A stretch of 64,000 nt of DNA from Cynocephalus volans (lineage: Eukaryota > Chordata > Mammalia > Dermoptera > Cynocephalidae). Where the stretch lies: the NCBI RefSeq assembly GCF_027409185.1, contig NC_084461.1, positions 156,980,001-157,044,000 on the forward strand, in the 5' to 3' direction. The notes under the pieces were generated by a model that saw only the letters and a program-made list of their open reading frames with translations, did not search any database and was not told where the DNA came from. Position numbers and translations under genes: made by a program. Positions 34,221-45,375 of this stretch are shown piece by piece; the stretch's first letter is position 1; each line of letters opens with the position of its first letter.

Positions 34221-34278
34221 TTTGTTGTTGTTTTTGGCATCTGGCTGGTATGGGGACTTGAACCCTTGACCTTGGTGT
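34221..34278 (-). mobile_element. 5'-truncated CYN/t-SINE monomer
   Basis: Only the 3' half of the tRNA-like body remains on the minus strand: caccaaggtcaagggttcaa, i.e. the B box, then ccccataccagccag and an A-rich tail. Flanks aaagcattct (34211-34220) and aaaacattct (34279-34288) look like a target-site duplication, so the truncation probably happened at insertion. Confidence 0.7.
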
Positions 34279-34539
34279 AAAACATTCTAACTGAAGCTCC
34301 CTGTAGCCTGGACCAGACAGAGAACCTATCAGGAAGGAAAGCTCAGGAATCAGGAAGACAAAATTTTTCCAAAGGATGTGGAAGATGAGAATACCCAACC
34401 ACCCACCTGGTGCCGGGAAAACTTCAGGAAAGAGCCAGGGCTGAGAGAGGAGATAAATTTTTTGGTATTGTTTATCTGGACAGGAGGAAGTATTGGCTAT
34501 TTGGAGTTTGATTAATCACCGATCTATTCAAGTCCACAA

Positions 34540-34790
34540 ATGTTTCCTGAAAGCCAGTCATATGCAGGACACTGCTGAGCGATGGAAGATACACGCATGA
34601 AGAAGGCAGTCCCAGGTGAGGAAGACAGGTGCAGACAAAACTAATGGGGGCACAAGCAGGACTGGAAGCCAAGATGGAGATACAGACCGACAGGCCCTGG
34701 GAGCCTTGCAGGAAGGCAGAACCCCAGGCACAGAGCACCTTTCTGTCCACAAAGGCACCATCCAGTTGTCCAGCCCTGTGCCCGTGGGCC
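34540..34790. repeat. Old interspersed repeat, same family as 19055
   Basis: Contains 'aatgtttcctgaaagccagt', 'catatgcaggacactgctga' and 'aggtgaggaagacaggtgca'. Confidence 0.5.
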
Positions 34791-35395
34791 ACCTCCACCT
34801 GGAGATAGCGTCTTTTCCTAATTCTCACAAAGGCACCTTAGGGGCTAGCATGACCCCAAGTGCCAGGTGCATTTGAGGAGCAGTCCCTATGCAACCAGCC
34901 CTACCAAGTGTTCCAGGTTCTATGTCTACCAAAGTGCAGGTGATGACCATGTCGGGGGGATGATATTAGGAGGTGTCAGCAAAGGAATTGAGTCATCTCA
35001 TGTGGTGAGAAAGTCATTTCATATTCAGACCTCATCACGGACAAAGTCTTGGTTTAGTGCTAGCTGTCTTTGAGGCCTCTCCAGGTCTTGCAGCCTCCCT
35101 CGTTTAGCAGAGGGGCTGGCCTCAGACTTACTGCCTTCCGCAGACAACAGGCTCTTGCTCAAATTTCATCACGTTGTTTTGTTTTCATGGCATTTATTTT
35201 AACAGTTGTCTTCTATTTATGGCAAGTGGTATTGGTTTTCCACTCACGGCAGTGATAAAAATGCTTCCTTTCACATTTCATTTCTTTTAGTTTTTTAAAG
35301 GGGGCTGATGGAAAGCACAATATTAAACAGCACAAGTGGGGTGCAGGTAAGACCAAACTTGTGAAGGCGGAATGTGAATGACAGAAGTCTGGGGT
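34790..35395. other. Intergenic sequence, no gene seen
   Basis: 35170-35300 is AT-rich with 'tggcatttattttaacagtt' and 'ttttagttttttaaaggggg'. No coding signal. Confidence 0.45.
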
Positions 35396-35770
35396 GTAGT
35401 CATTGCACAAGCATGAACTGCCACTGTGTGCCAACCACCGTTCTAGGTGCCGGGACAGCAGAGAGCCATGCAGGCACAGCCCTGCCCTTGTGTGGCTTGC
35501 AATGTAGCAGGGATGGGGGTGGGGAGAAGTTGCCAAAATAAGTAGAGTACATGGTGTGTCAGATGGCGGTCAGTGATCTGCAGGAACAGGAGGCAGGGAA
35601 GGGAACTGCAGTGCCTGCCGTGGGTGCTGCCTTGCAGACACTCTGGCTCAAGCCTCCAAAAGCATAGCCGTGAGCACAGGCATGGAGGAGGTGAGGCTGT
35701 AGGCTTCCAAGCTGTCCTGGGAAGGAGCACTGCAGGCAGAAGGAACAGAAGTGCCATTCTAAAGAACCCA
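35395..35770. repeat. Old interspersed repeat, same family as 19055
   Basis: Contains 'aaccaccgttctaggtgccg', 'cagccctgcccttgtgtggc' and 'cactgcaggcagaaggaaca'. Confidence 0.6.
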
Positions 35771-36190
35771 GTCATATTGCCATTCCCTCCTGGTTGTGGC
35801 TGGTTTTGGAGACTCCCGCTGGTCAAGATTACACACCACAGGAAATCCCACATCAAGGTACTGTCCTCCTTTGTTCCCTACAAAAGAGCAAAGGACAGTC
35901 TGCAGAGACCAGAGCTGTAGCCTGGAAAGCAGCCCCCAGGGCACGGTGCGGGGTCACGCGGCTTTATCGGTGCCACGCTGTGCACAGGTGCGGCCCCACA
36001 CCACGAGACCAGGACTCAGCAGGACCGTGCCCCTCAGGGCTCTGAAATCATCACCTTCTGAGTCATCAAAGTGGCGTTGACTTACGGTCAACAGTGCATG
36101 GTGCTAAGTGCACTTTATTATTACAATTCTTTGAAAATTGGTCATCTGTCTGTGGTCCACCTACAACCCAGTGGGGTAGAAAAGCCAGGA
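35770..36190. other. Intergenic sequence, no gene seen
   Basis: Short GC-rich patch with CpGs at 35940-36030. No promoter or exon signal is convincing. Confidence 0.45.
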
Positions 36191-36265
36191 ATCAGAATCA
36201 TGGATCCTCTACTTATATGCTTATTCTGGGCAAGTTCCTTTATTCTTGCATCTAAAATGGGGGTA
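36190..36265 (+). repeat. MIR fragment
   Basis: Text 'tattctgggcaagttccttt' and 'cttgcatctaaaatgggg' fits the MIR core. Confidence 0.5.
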
Positions 36266-36481
36266 AAAAGTTGGATGAGTTCACATGTTCTGCTCTTGGC
36301 ACATGTGGCCAAGAATGGGGCTGTTCCCCTGCGAACCTTATCTGAGTTACCCAGAATACCCCATTTCCCTTCCACAAATGGGAGTTGGCACAATGAGGAG
36401 ATGGGCAGGAAACCCAGAAACAACAAGATGTATAAAGTCACGATTAGATGGGAGGAAGAAGTTCTGGTGTTCTATGGCACA

Positions 36482-36714
36482 GTAGGGTGATTAAGTTAAC
36501 AATAATGTTTTGTATATTTCAAAATAGCCAGAAGAGAGAATTTTAATGCCCTCACCACAAAGAAATGATAAGTGTTCAGGTGATGGATTTGGTAAAAACT
36601 TTGATTGATTACACAATGTATACATGTATCAAAATGTCACACTGTACTCTGTACATATGTACAATTATGTGTCAATTAAAAACAAAGTAAAACTTTAAAA
36701 AAAAAAAAAAAGGA
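36482..36714 (+). mobile_element. 5'-truncated L1 3' UTR with poly-A
   Basis: Terminal L1 3' UTR (attacacaatgtatacatgt, aaatgtcacactgtactc, acaattatgtgtcaatta) followed by a clean run of A at 36697-36711. Only about 230 bp of the element were inserted. It is better preserved than the other L1s in the GC-rich part. Confidence 0.8.
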
Positions 36715-37060
36715 CATATTACTCCATGCCAGGTACTATTCTAGTCCCTGGAGCACAGCAGCGAGCAAAGACAGATAGGGTCCCTGCTCTTATGGGAACA
36801 CGTCATCAAAGCCTTACATGAGATTTCAGCTAGTGACAAGGACTATAAAGCATTTTCAGGGAAGCCACTCAGATTGGGCATGCAGGGAAGGCTTTGCAGA
36901 AGAGGTGACATTGGGGTAAGAAAGGGTGAGCTTTGTAAAGGTTTGGAGAGGAGCGTATGCCAGGCGGGAGGAAGAGCAGAGCAAATCCCCCGAGGTGTCT
37001 GAGAGATAGAAGGAAAGCCAGATCTGCTCGGGGAGGTGAGCGCTGGCGAGTTGGAAACTA
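36715..37060. repeat. Old interspersed repeat, same family as 19055
   Basis: Contains 'ccaggtactattctagtccc', 'agcacagcagcgagcaaaga', 'ggaaggctttgcagaagagg' and 'ccaggcgggaggaagagcag'. Confidence 0.6.
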
Positions 37061-37636
37061 AGTTGGGGTTAGGGGGCATGGGACTCTGTGGGAGTCAGGC
37101 AGGGGAAAGGTCTTGGGTGACTCTGAGGACTGGGCCTGAGAGAAGCCTGCGGTTCCCATTCTGTGACAGGCCCTTTTACGGCATCTTTAGACACCCCCCG
37201 CCCCACGCACACACGCTGCCTCTTGGGCAGCTGCATCTTTGACCAGGCCCACGGGGCACCCACTTGCTGGCTGAACTTCTCTCCTTGAATCCCAGTTCTC
37301 CTCCAGGTTGGAAGAAATCTTTGTGGTTTGGAAGAAGAAAGGGATGAGGAGGAGGGGGAGAGAGCGAAGTGTGTGTGCTGGCACCAGTACCACAGCAGAA
37401 GCCAGTGCTGGAAACCTTCCCAAGTATTTAGAAATTAAAATAATAAAAGAAAACTGAACATATGGAGTTTGTAAAGTGCTGTCCATCTTTGAGAAGGGAC
37501 ACAGCTTACTCAGAACGCACGGGAGAGTGGGGGTCTGGGTGGACATGTCTGTGGGGTGGGGATGAACACTCAGTCTCTCCAGTGGGGCTCTCAGCTAGGT
37601 TGGCCCAAAAGGCGTAAGGAACATGGGAATCCCCTT
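37060..37636. other. Intergenic sequence, no gene seen
   Basis: 37300-37480 includes a purine-rich stretch (gaagaagaaagggatgagga). No exon signal. Confidence 0.45.
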
Positions 37637-37650
37637 TGGGTTGTACTTTT

Positions 37651-37834
37651 TTTTTTTTTTTTTTGTCTTTTTTTGTGACCGGTAAGGGGATCGCAACCCT
37701 TGGTGTGGTGTCGCCCGCACCGCGCTCAGCCAGTGAGCGCACCGGCCATCCCTATATAGAATCGGAACCCACGGCAGGAGCGCCGCTGCGCTCCCAAGCG
37801 CCGCACTCTCCCGAGTGCACCACGGGGCCGGCCC
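37651..37834 (-). mobile_element. CYN/t-SINE dimer, full form, CpG-rich, 14-bp TSD
   Basis: The minus strand has a left unit (gtggtgcactcgggagagtg, gggttccgattc), the tatatagggatggccggtgc linker, and a complete right unit (cgctcactggctgagcgcgg and gggttgcgatccccttaccg) before ggtcac and the poly-A tail. Flanks tgggttgtactttt at 37637-37650 and 37835-37848 are identical. Retained CpGs and a perfect TSD point to a young insertion. Confidence 0.92.
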
Positions 37835-37849
37835 TGGGTTGTACTTTTG

Positions 37850-38160
37850 AAAAAGGAGAAAGAATATCTTCTATGTACCCTCCCTAACTCCCCGGGAGTC
37901 CCCAGTCCTCTTGAGCCTGGGGAGCATTCACCCCCTCAGCTCAACCCCAAACCTATCTTTAAATCTTCCTTTCCATATCCAACTCCAGAGTGGGTTCTGC
38001 AGGCTCAGCCTCCAAAACACACCAAAGCCCAGCTGCTTCCCACCTCCTCCCCTCCACCCCAGTCCAGCACACCCGTCCTGCTTGGCCAACAGCAGCCACC
38101 CCTGCCTGCTCTCCTGATGCCTCTCTCCACACCTCCCTTTGTCTAGTCTGTCCTCCCCAC
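37850..38160. other. Pyrimidine-rich intergenic sequence, no gene seen
   Basis: Pyrimidine-rich text that may be a diverged L2 upstream part. No gene. Confidence 0.4.
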
Positions 38161-38640
38161 GGCCACGCAATGGATTTCTCCTCCATCTCACTGAGGATCA
38201 TCTCCTCCCCATGGCCTTCAGGCCCTGCCCGCTCCTGATCTCACTGTTCTTCCTTCTGTCCTTCAAACAAGCCAACATACTTTCTGCCTCAGGGCCTTTG
38301 CACATGCTGTTTCTGCTGCCTGGAACACTCTTCACCAGCCCTTTCTATGATGGGCTCCTCATTCAGGTCTCAGCCCAAATGCCACCTCCTCAGAGAAGCC
38401 CTCCCTAGACCCCCCCCCATCTAGAAGGCCACTTCTCCAGTTACTTTTGATGTCACTTTATTTCCACTAATACCTATCCCTATCTAAAATGACATTCTCC
38501 ATTTGTTTGACTTGTCCCTCTACCATGTAAGTGCCATGAACCTGTCTTCTCTCCCGTCACGTCCTCCACACCTGGAACAGTGCTTGGCCCAGGGTAGACC
38601 CTTCACAGACATTTACCAAATGGAGACTAAGTGAAGGCCA
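38160..38640 (+). repeat. L2 LINE 3' region
   Basis: Classic L2 text: tgcctcagggcctttgcaca, tgcctggaacactcttcacc, caaatgccacctcctcagag, then the gcttggcccagggtagaccc end. Confidence 0.85.
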
Positions 38641-39915
38641 GAGCCACCTGGTGGATTTGGGCATCAGCTGAGTTTTAGGTAGCACCACACACAGCCTTGC
38701 AGTTGCTGGGTGGCAAAAGGCGCCTCACTCACGGGCAGAATTCATGGGGTTCTGTGTGGTTGTGGTTCCAGCACTGCAGAGTGAGCCTGTTCCCAGCTGG
38801 ATCCACCAGGCACTTCAGCATGTGTTGGGGCTCCCCATCCTAACAGTTGCCAGGGAAGAAACTTTGACCTGCCATACCTGGAGTTGGGGGACCACTGGGG
38901 AGACCCAGGTGCCTCCCTCCATCCCCATCAGGTGTCCCCTGTGCCAAGCAGCCCAGCTGGCACAAGCCAGAGAGGAGACCTGGCTGGAAGGTATGGGCAG
39001 CAGGGCAGACAGGGAAAGTAGGTGTCTCATGGGCACCTTCCAGGTAGGAGAGCTGGCCAGCCACAGTCCCTGAGGGTTCCTGAGGCCTCCTGAGCGCCTT
39101 GGTTTGGGTATGGAAGTGGCTGTGTGGACACATATCGATGTGTCGGGGAGGGGCTGGGGGGACCTGCCCATGGGTATGGTAGGGCCTGTGGAGAGGAGTG
39201 GAGGGTTCCCTCCCTGCAGCCCCTCCCCTCCTCTCCTTCCGCATCCTCCCCCTCCTTCTGGCTGACCCTCTCACGCTCTGCTGCATGCTGGCCTCTGCAA
39301 GATGAATTTTCCTGGCTGTGCCAATCTTGCTGCCACCTGTTCGCGCTGTGCTGGAGCCAGCAAAGTGGCTCAGCTTCAAACCCAGAGCAGCTGGGGGAGC
39401 GGTTGCCAAGCCTCGTCGTCCCCCCTTGCTCCCCTCCTTTGTTGCAGCAGCAGCAGCCCAGCTCCAAGTCATCCTGTCACCTGCTATCAGCTGGGCAGTC
39501 CCTTCTCTTCCCTGCCATGCCCCTTGCAGACCCCTCAAGCCCTCCCCAGGCCTCAGGCCCTCTTGGCCAGGCTGCAGAGTTGGGGCACAGACGGGGGTTC
39601 ACAGCAGCCCTCACCACCCTTCCCTTTACCCCCAGCCTTCAATCCCCTTCCTCCTTCAATCCTCTTCCCTCCCCCACACTTCCCATGGGATTCCTCATCT
39701 TACTGCTCCCCTGAGCCTTCCTCAGGAACTTTTGACACAAGGATTGAGGCTGGACTGGGGCCTAAAAGAGCCAGGAGGTGACAAGCTCAATCCACTGAGC
39801 CCATGACAGGGCAAGGTGGCCTGGGACACCCCCAGGTAATGCGAGCTCTGAACCTTCAGGAGAAGGAGCACTCTGGAAACTGCCTGCTGTAGCAATCCAA
39901 CCCATGCCAGAGGCT
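38640..39915. other. Single-copy GC-rich intergenic sequence
   Basis: Long overlapping open frames on both strands (38840-39538, 39124-39806) are low-complexity, rich in Pro/Ser and mutually overlapping. Within it, 39280-39400 (tgcatgctggcctctgcaag, cacctgttcgcgctgtgctg) is clean single-copy sequence that could be conserved. No gene is supported. Confidence 0.4.
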
Positions 39916-40050
39916 GGATCCCAGCCCTGACTCTAATACACTGGCTCCATGATCTTGACAAAACCCCTCTGAACCTCAGTTTCCTCTGCTGCCAATGAGC
40001 TAAGTCTGTGCCTGCCCACCCCAAAGTGTACTGCAAAGAACGAATGGAGG
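39915..40050 (+). repeat. MIR SINE
   Basis: Contains ggatcccagccctgactcta, ggctccatgatcttgacaaa and cctcagtttcctctgctgcc. Confidence 0.75.
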
Positions 40051-41030
40051 GTTCGTGCCTTAAACTCCTCCAGGAATAAGGCAGGGATATAATTAAACAC
40101 ATGCGTGGGATAGAGAAATGCAAACTGTAAAGTGCTGTGCAGCCGAGGAGCTGTTTTTGCTTTTATCTCAGAGAGGCGTCAAGGCCCCCACGGCCAGAGC
40201 GCGTGCGTGCCCACCTCCAGGAGAAAGATGCAGGCTCGCATCTGTCTTCAGAAATATTGGCTCCAGCTGAGGGGGCATCTGACAACTGAGAGACAGACAC
40301 ATCAGAAGATAGAGAAAGACACAGGCAGACAGACAAATAAACACAGATAAAATAGCCGGAGAGGCCGATGGCTCTCCTGATGGGAACAGACAGGCGGTGG
40401 CTGCAGCTGGGTTCCCGTAGCCTCAGGCCTTTCTCTCCTGCAGCAGGAGCCTTCCCAGGGATGGAGGCGTGGCTCTCTCCCTTCCCTTCCTCCTGCCCTC
40501 AGTCATCAGCTCACCCACACAGATCCTCAGGCACACAGGCATGGTGTCCACACATGCACACACTGCTGCCTCTTGCAGCCCTGGGGGTGGAGAACGGAGT
40601 GGTGGGTAGTAGTTGGACCTTCCAAATTCTGGGGACACTAGTGAGGAGGGAAACAGTCCCCGGCATTAGGGGGAAGGGAGCTCCCCTCAGTGAAAATTAC
40701 TTGGGGTCTGAGCAAGTGTGCCTTTGTCACTGACAATAATAGGAAAGTGCAAACCATTTCCATGGGGGCCCTAATCCCCGGGGATGCATCATCAGGTGAA
40801 GCTGAGGAGGTTGGTAGAGAAACCACAGAGTCTGCTCAAGTTTGTCAAGGTACATCTTTCCCCTGGGGCCCGGAGCTGGTCGTGGGGATCTGCAGATGAG
40901 CAGAGAGTTGGGGGGGCTCCCGACACTGTCCAGCTGGCAGGGGTGGGGTGTGCTGGGGGTACCCCACTTTCTCTTTGCCCCTGACACTATCCTCCCAGAG
41001 CTGCCAGACTGCACTGTCTACAATAAGTAT
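40050..41030. other. Intergenic sequence, no gene seen
   Basis: GC-moderate with no recognisable coding domain. 40130-40225 carries several CpGs (gaggcgtcaaggcccccacg). Nothing more is supported. Confidence 0.45.
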
Positions 41031-41575
41031 TGGATCTGTTTCTCCCCTGTTTACGCCGCCCCTCCCATGGCTTCCCACTGGAAATAAAGTTCAGATCCTA
41101 CCTATGGCTTACAAGGGCCCCAGGGTCTGTCTCTGCCCACCTCTCAACCTGGTGTCCTCCTTCTCCCTCCTTCCTGGCCCTCCATCCGTACCAGCCTCGT
41201 GGTTCCTCCAACCTGGTCCCACCTCAGGGCCTTTGCACTTGCTGTGCTCACTGCCTAGGACACTCAGCTGCCAGCTGTTGCTTTGGTCACCTTCTTCTCA
41301 ACATTCAGCTCTCAGAAGAGAGGTCTTTAACCATCCCAGTTAGCACCCCTTTCCTTCCTCTGGTCACTATCACATTTCCCCGGGTTTTGTTCATTTGTTT
41401 TCTGCATAGCACAGATCCCTCTCTGAAAATATTTCCTTTGCATGTTTTTGGTCTGTCTCCACCCAGCAGAATACAAGCTCTTGTCTTGATCACTGCCATA
41501 TCCCACTGTCTGGAGCAGAGCCTGGCACACAATAGGCATTTAATAAATATTTCCTCCGTGAATGAGTGACAAACA
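41030..41575 (+). repeat. L2 LINE 3' region
   Basis: L2 order: cttcccactggaaataaagt, acaagggccccagggtctgt, cagggcctttgcacttgctg, ctggagcagagcctggcaca and the ataaatatttcctccgtgaa tail. Confidence 0.85.
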
Positions 41576-41689
41576 GAGGAAGAGGCAAAAGTGGCAAGTA
41601 TACACCCAAGAAATGAAACAGGATGGAGGGGAATGCAGCTGGAGGCCTCCGAGGGTGTCAGGACAACCTTGCTCATCTCATCACGTGCT

Positions 41690-41825
41690 TTGCTGGGTTC
41701 ACCTCACTTAACGCTCACCACCTGAACATGTGCCTTATTGGGCTCATTTTACAGATGAGGACCTGAAGCTCTGAGAGGTTAGGTTAAATCGTTGTGTCCA
41801 AAGTCACACTGCTCATGTTGCACAC
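41690..41825 (-). repeat. MIR SINE
   Basis: Antisense MIR core: ctcattttacagatgaggac, ctgaagctctgagaggttag and aaagtcacactgctc. Confidence 0.8.
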
Positions 41826-42110
41826 TTCCTCCTCTGTGGCACGCGGTCTCCCAAATTGTTGAGGAAAGGTCTCCCTGGAGTCGCTCACAGTCCCGTCCTG
41901 CAAGGGCTTTTCCTGATTGAAATGGCAGCAGTGAGAAGCCATGGGCAGCCCCAGGCTGCAGGAGGGAGCAGCCAGGAAAAAGAAGCCAGACTTGCTGGTC
42001 CTGGGTCTTGGTGGGCAAAGGAAGGTGAACAGACACCTGGCTCAGGATTGAAGAGAAGTCCCTGGGGCAGACCCTGGGTGCCTTGCGCTCATTGTCCTCC
42101 AGGATGGGAA
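41825..42110. other. Intergenic sequence, no gene seen
   Basis: No repeat or coding signal recognised. Confidence 0.4.
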
Positions 42111-42245
42111 GGACTGAAGGCTTCGGTTCAAGTCCCAGCAACTCTGGCAACTCCATCATCCTGCCTCACTGCCCTCTGTAGAATGGAGGTAAGAATAGCT
42201 ACCTCCCAGAGTTGCTCTAAGAACTGAATCCAGTCCTGTGTGTGA
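42110..42245 (+). repeat. MIR SINE
   Basis: Contains cttcggttcaagtcccagca and gagttgctctaagaactgaa in MIR order. Confidence 0.65.
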
Positions 42246-42289
42246 GCATGTTTTTTATAAACCTTTAAGAGTTCCATAAATGTGTATTG

Positions 42290-42640
42290 GTGAGGACCCA
42301 TTTGGCTGCAACAGTCAGAAATCTACCTCAAACTGGCTCAAACTCAAAAGCGAATTCATGGGCTCTTGTAATCGAAAAGGTCTCTGGGGCATAGGAAGTT
42401 TGGCTTCAGGCAAGGCTGGATCAGGATGCGCCCACAGAATGAGTCTCTCTCTCCTTGTCTGCCCCCTCCTCTGCGGGGGCTCCCTTCTCGGGCAGGCTTT
42501 TGCCAGTGGGTGGCCATCAGCCACTCCAGCCCCCTACCTTCCATATGATGCACCCCACCTCAGAGGGACCATCTACATAAGCCCAAAACTTAAGCCACAG
42601 GATGGTTCTGTTCGGTACAGACAGGGAGGGGAGACCTGAC
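42290..42640 (+). repeat. Unnamed ancient repeat, copy C
   Basis: Shares 'acagtcagaaatctacctca', 'aactggctcaaactcaaaag' and 'ttcaggcaaggctggatcag' with copies A and B. This copy keeps the 5' region best. Confidence 0.6.
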
Positions 42641-43185
42641 CTGAACCAAGCACTGTGGAAGCCAGAATGTTGGGAAACTCTGGTTGGCCACCCCCGGAGC
42701 TGGGGGGTTGGGAAGGGATCGACTCCATCTGAGCCAGGAAGACCGTGAGGGGAGGTGGTGGTAGTGGAGGAAAATTCTCCAAAGGAAAATGGGGTGCTAC
42801 TACCAGAAGAGGGCTCTGGCAGCCCAGCTGCAAACAGAAGACACTCGCTCCAAGACAAATGGTGGCACTCTCACCCTTCCAGCTGGCACCGCAGGCAGCG
42901 CCGTGAGGCTCCCGGGTCCCTGGACGCTCTACTCTGGGGCTGCCCCGCAGGCGCTCAGAGGAGGCCGCTTCCCTGGGAAAGTATTGAAGGGAGCTACTGG
43001 GAGGATGAAAGCAAATCGTTCCTGAGTGTGATTTGTAAACGGTGAAAACACCCTCCAAATGTTGAGGATTATCCTTAGTGCTGTTTTAGGACAGGAGAGG
43101 GATGAGGCTCTACAGGATTCTGGAACTGCAAGGGGCTTAGAAATCATTGGCCGCCACCCCCAACCTCCGCCTTTTTACGGTCACC
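42640..43185. other. Intergenic sequence, no gene seen
   Basis: No exon or named repeat recognised. Confidence 0.45.
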
Positions 43186-43800
43186 ACTATAGAGCAGCCA
43201 GAGACTATATTTCCGATGCAGATCACATCACGTCACTCGTTGCTAAACCCTCCCCTGGCTTCACTCTGCTCTTGCAGGAGTCTAGATTCCCCTCCCCACC
43301 GCCAGGGCCCTCCATCGGGTCCCTGCCCGCCTCTCGGACCCCATCCCCATCCCCTCCCTCCACCCCCAGGGGCCACGGCAGCACTGCCTGTCCTCTGTCC
43401 TCTGTCCTCGGTTCCGGTTCCGCAAACGCGCCAAGTTCATTTCCTTCTCGGATGCTTCGCACTTGCTGTTCCCTCTGCCCCCAGCACCTTTCCCCGGGTC
43501 TCCCAATGGCTGCTGCTTTCCCTTCATTCAGCCTCTGCTGAAACGGCACCTTCTCAGAGACCCTCCCAGGCCACAGCTTTACGCTGATGCCCTCCACTCC
43601 TTCTCTCCGTCTCTCCTTCCCACTTTACCCATTTTATATTCTTCATCATCTGGAATTATCTTTTTGGTTTATTTGTTTGGTTACTATCAGTCCTCTTCCT
43701 GCCCACAGCCCCCAGCTCCAAAAAACAGGATCTACTGCACAACACAAGACCTGTCATATAGTAGGCATCAAGCAACACCTGCTGAATGAATGAATATATG
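43185..43800 (+). repeat. L2 LINE 3' region ending in (TGAA)n
   Basis: Shows aaccctcccctggcttcact, tgcttcgcacttgctgttcc, aaacggcaccttctcagaga, agcaacacctgctgaatgaa and a short tgaatgaatgaa tail that runs into the minisatellite. Confidence 0.85.
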
Positions 43801-44150
43801 GATGGACAGATGGGTTGGTGGATGTGTGGTGGGTGAATGAGTAAGCGGGTGGATGGGTGTGTGGGCGGGTGTGTGTGTGGATGAGTGGATCGCTGGGTGT
43901 GTGGCTGGGTGGATAAACAGGTGGGCAGGAGGGTGAGTGGATGGGGGAGTGTGTGGGGGTGTGGGTGGGCAGACAGGGAAGTGGGTGAATGGAGAAATGG
44001 GTGTGTGGGAGGGTGGATGGATAGGCGAGCGGGTAGGTATGTAGGTGGGTAGATGGATGGGCGACCGGGTGGGTGGATGGTGAGTGGGTGAGTGGGAGGG
44101 TGGTTGGGTGACTGGATGGGTGGATGGGTGTGTGGGTGGGTGGTGAACAG
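43790..44150. repeat. G-rich (TGGR)n minisatellite
   Basis: About 360 bp of degenerate four-base units (tgga, tggg, gtgg, gatg) with strong strand asymmetry: G on the plus strand, very few C. It directly follows the (TGAA)n tail of an L2. On the minus strand it reads through as a Thr/His/Pro/Ser repeat, which is not a gene. Confidence 0.9.
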
Positions 44151-45110
44151 AGCTCAGATGGAGATATGACCTGCCCAAGAGCACACAGCTGGCACCAGCA
44201 GCCAGATGGGCTTAGCCCATGCCCTGTCTAATCCTGCCTTCACTCTCTAACCTGTTTCTTGCCCTTTAAAAAATAGATAAATAAATAAATAAATGTGTGT
44301 CCTGTTATTCCCTTTGGAATGGGAACTGACTTGACGCTTTGGCAGCTAAAGATTCTCCAGACTCCCCACCTCACACCAGCTCCCATGCCACAGCCTCAGT
44401 GCCACCTGCTCTCCTTGCTGAATTCACCTGACTTCAAAGGCCATTAGGCGGATCATTAGCAGGTTAATAAAACCCTCTCCCTTGCATAGGTCCTCACCTG
44501 CTGCCTGCTGCCAGTCAGCAGGGTCTGCCTGTCACTGCTGACAGGAGCTGGGGAGGGCTCGGTGGCCCCCCTTGCCTGGCAAGCCGGGCAGGTAAGCTGA
44601 GCGCCTCTGTCTTCACTGCAGCCCCCAGGGAGGGGATGTCACTCAGGTCCTGCCCCCCTGGGGCTGTTCTTTGAGGTGGGAAATGGGAGGTTGCCTGTCT
44701 CTTTGAGGACCCACACCTGAGCTGGGCCGTGCTGGGAGGCCTGTGAGGTTGGCAGGAGGCATCACCTCAGACAAGCCTTTTGTGAACTGCCACTGTGACA
44801 GAGGCTGCAGAAGAAGGGTGATGCTGTTACCTGTGTCACTCCAATCACTGAGGAGAAATGGGGTCATTTTGGGCAGTGGGAAAAGAGCCCTGGATGGAGC
44901 AAGTTGGACCCACTGGGCTGAGAGGCCACATTCAGGCAATGTCTTGATGCCGGTCCCAGCACATTCCTAGCTTGGGGTCCTGGGGGCAGGGGAGGCTTTT
45001 CTCCTCATCTGGAAAATTCCATCTCAGTGAAATCTGATTGAAGAAAACATCAACTCATCATGTCATTGTTGAGTCGGGGCAGGGGGTGGTGAGGAAGCAC
45101 ACTGCTGAGG
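44150..45110. other. Single-copy sequence with AT-core patch
   Basis: An (AAAT)n run sits at 44268-44296. 44428-44490 contains ccattaggcggatcattagc and aggttaataaaacc, ATTA-core sites in otherwise unique sequence, a candidate regulatory element. No gene. Confidence 0.35.
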
Positions 45111-45375
45111 GAAGCACGTAGAAAGATACCATATTGTAAAAAATCTAATATCAAGTAAAACTATGTCCAGTAAGTTATACCAACATATATACCTGTACAC
45201 GTGGACAGAAAAGCCCAGAAAGCTACATGCCATTCTTCCACCAGTGGTTCCCTCCCTGGTAAAATCTGGGATTTGAGACAGGGTTATGTATTTGTAGTCT
45301 TTTTAAAAATTTTTAACACAAAGTAAGATATTCATGACTTATATGTAAAATTAAAATTAATTTTTAAAGATACTC
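45110..45375. repeat. AT-rich old repeat, unassigned
   Basis: AT-rich segment with 'tttttaaaaatttttaacac' and 'aaaattaaaattaattttta' inside GC-richer DNA. It looks like a LINE 3' end but cannot be assigned. Confidence 0.4.

Noticed and set aside
43768..44184. 138-codon Thr/His/Pro-rich minus-strand frame
   Set aside because: It is the translation of a four-base minisatellite.
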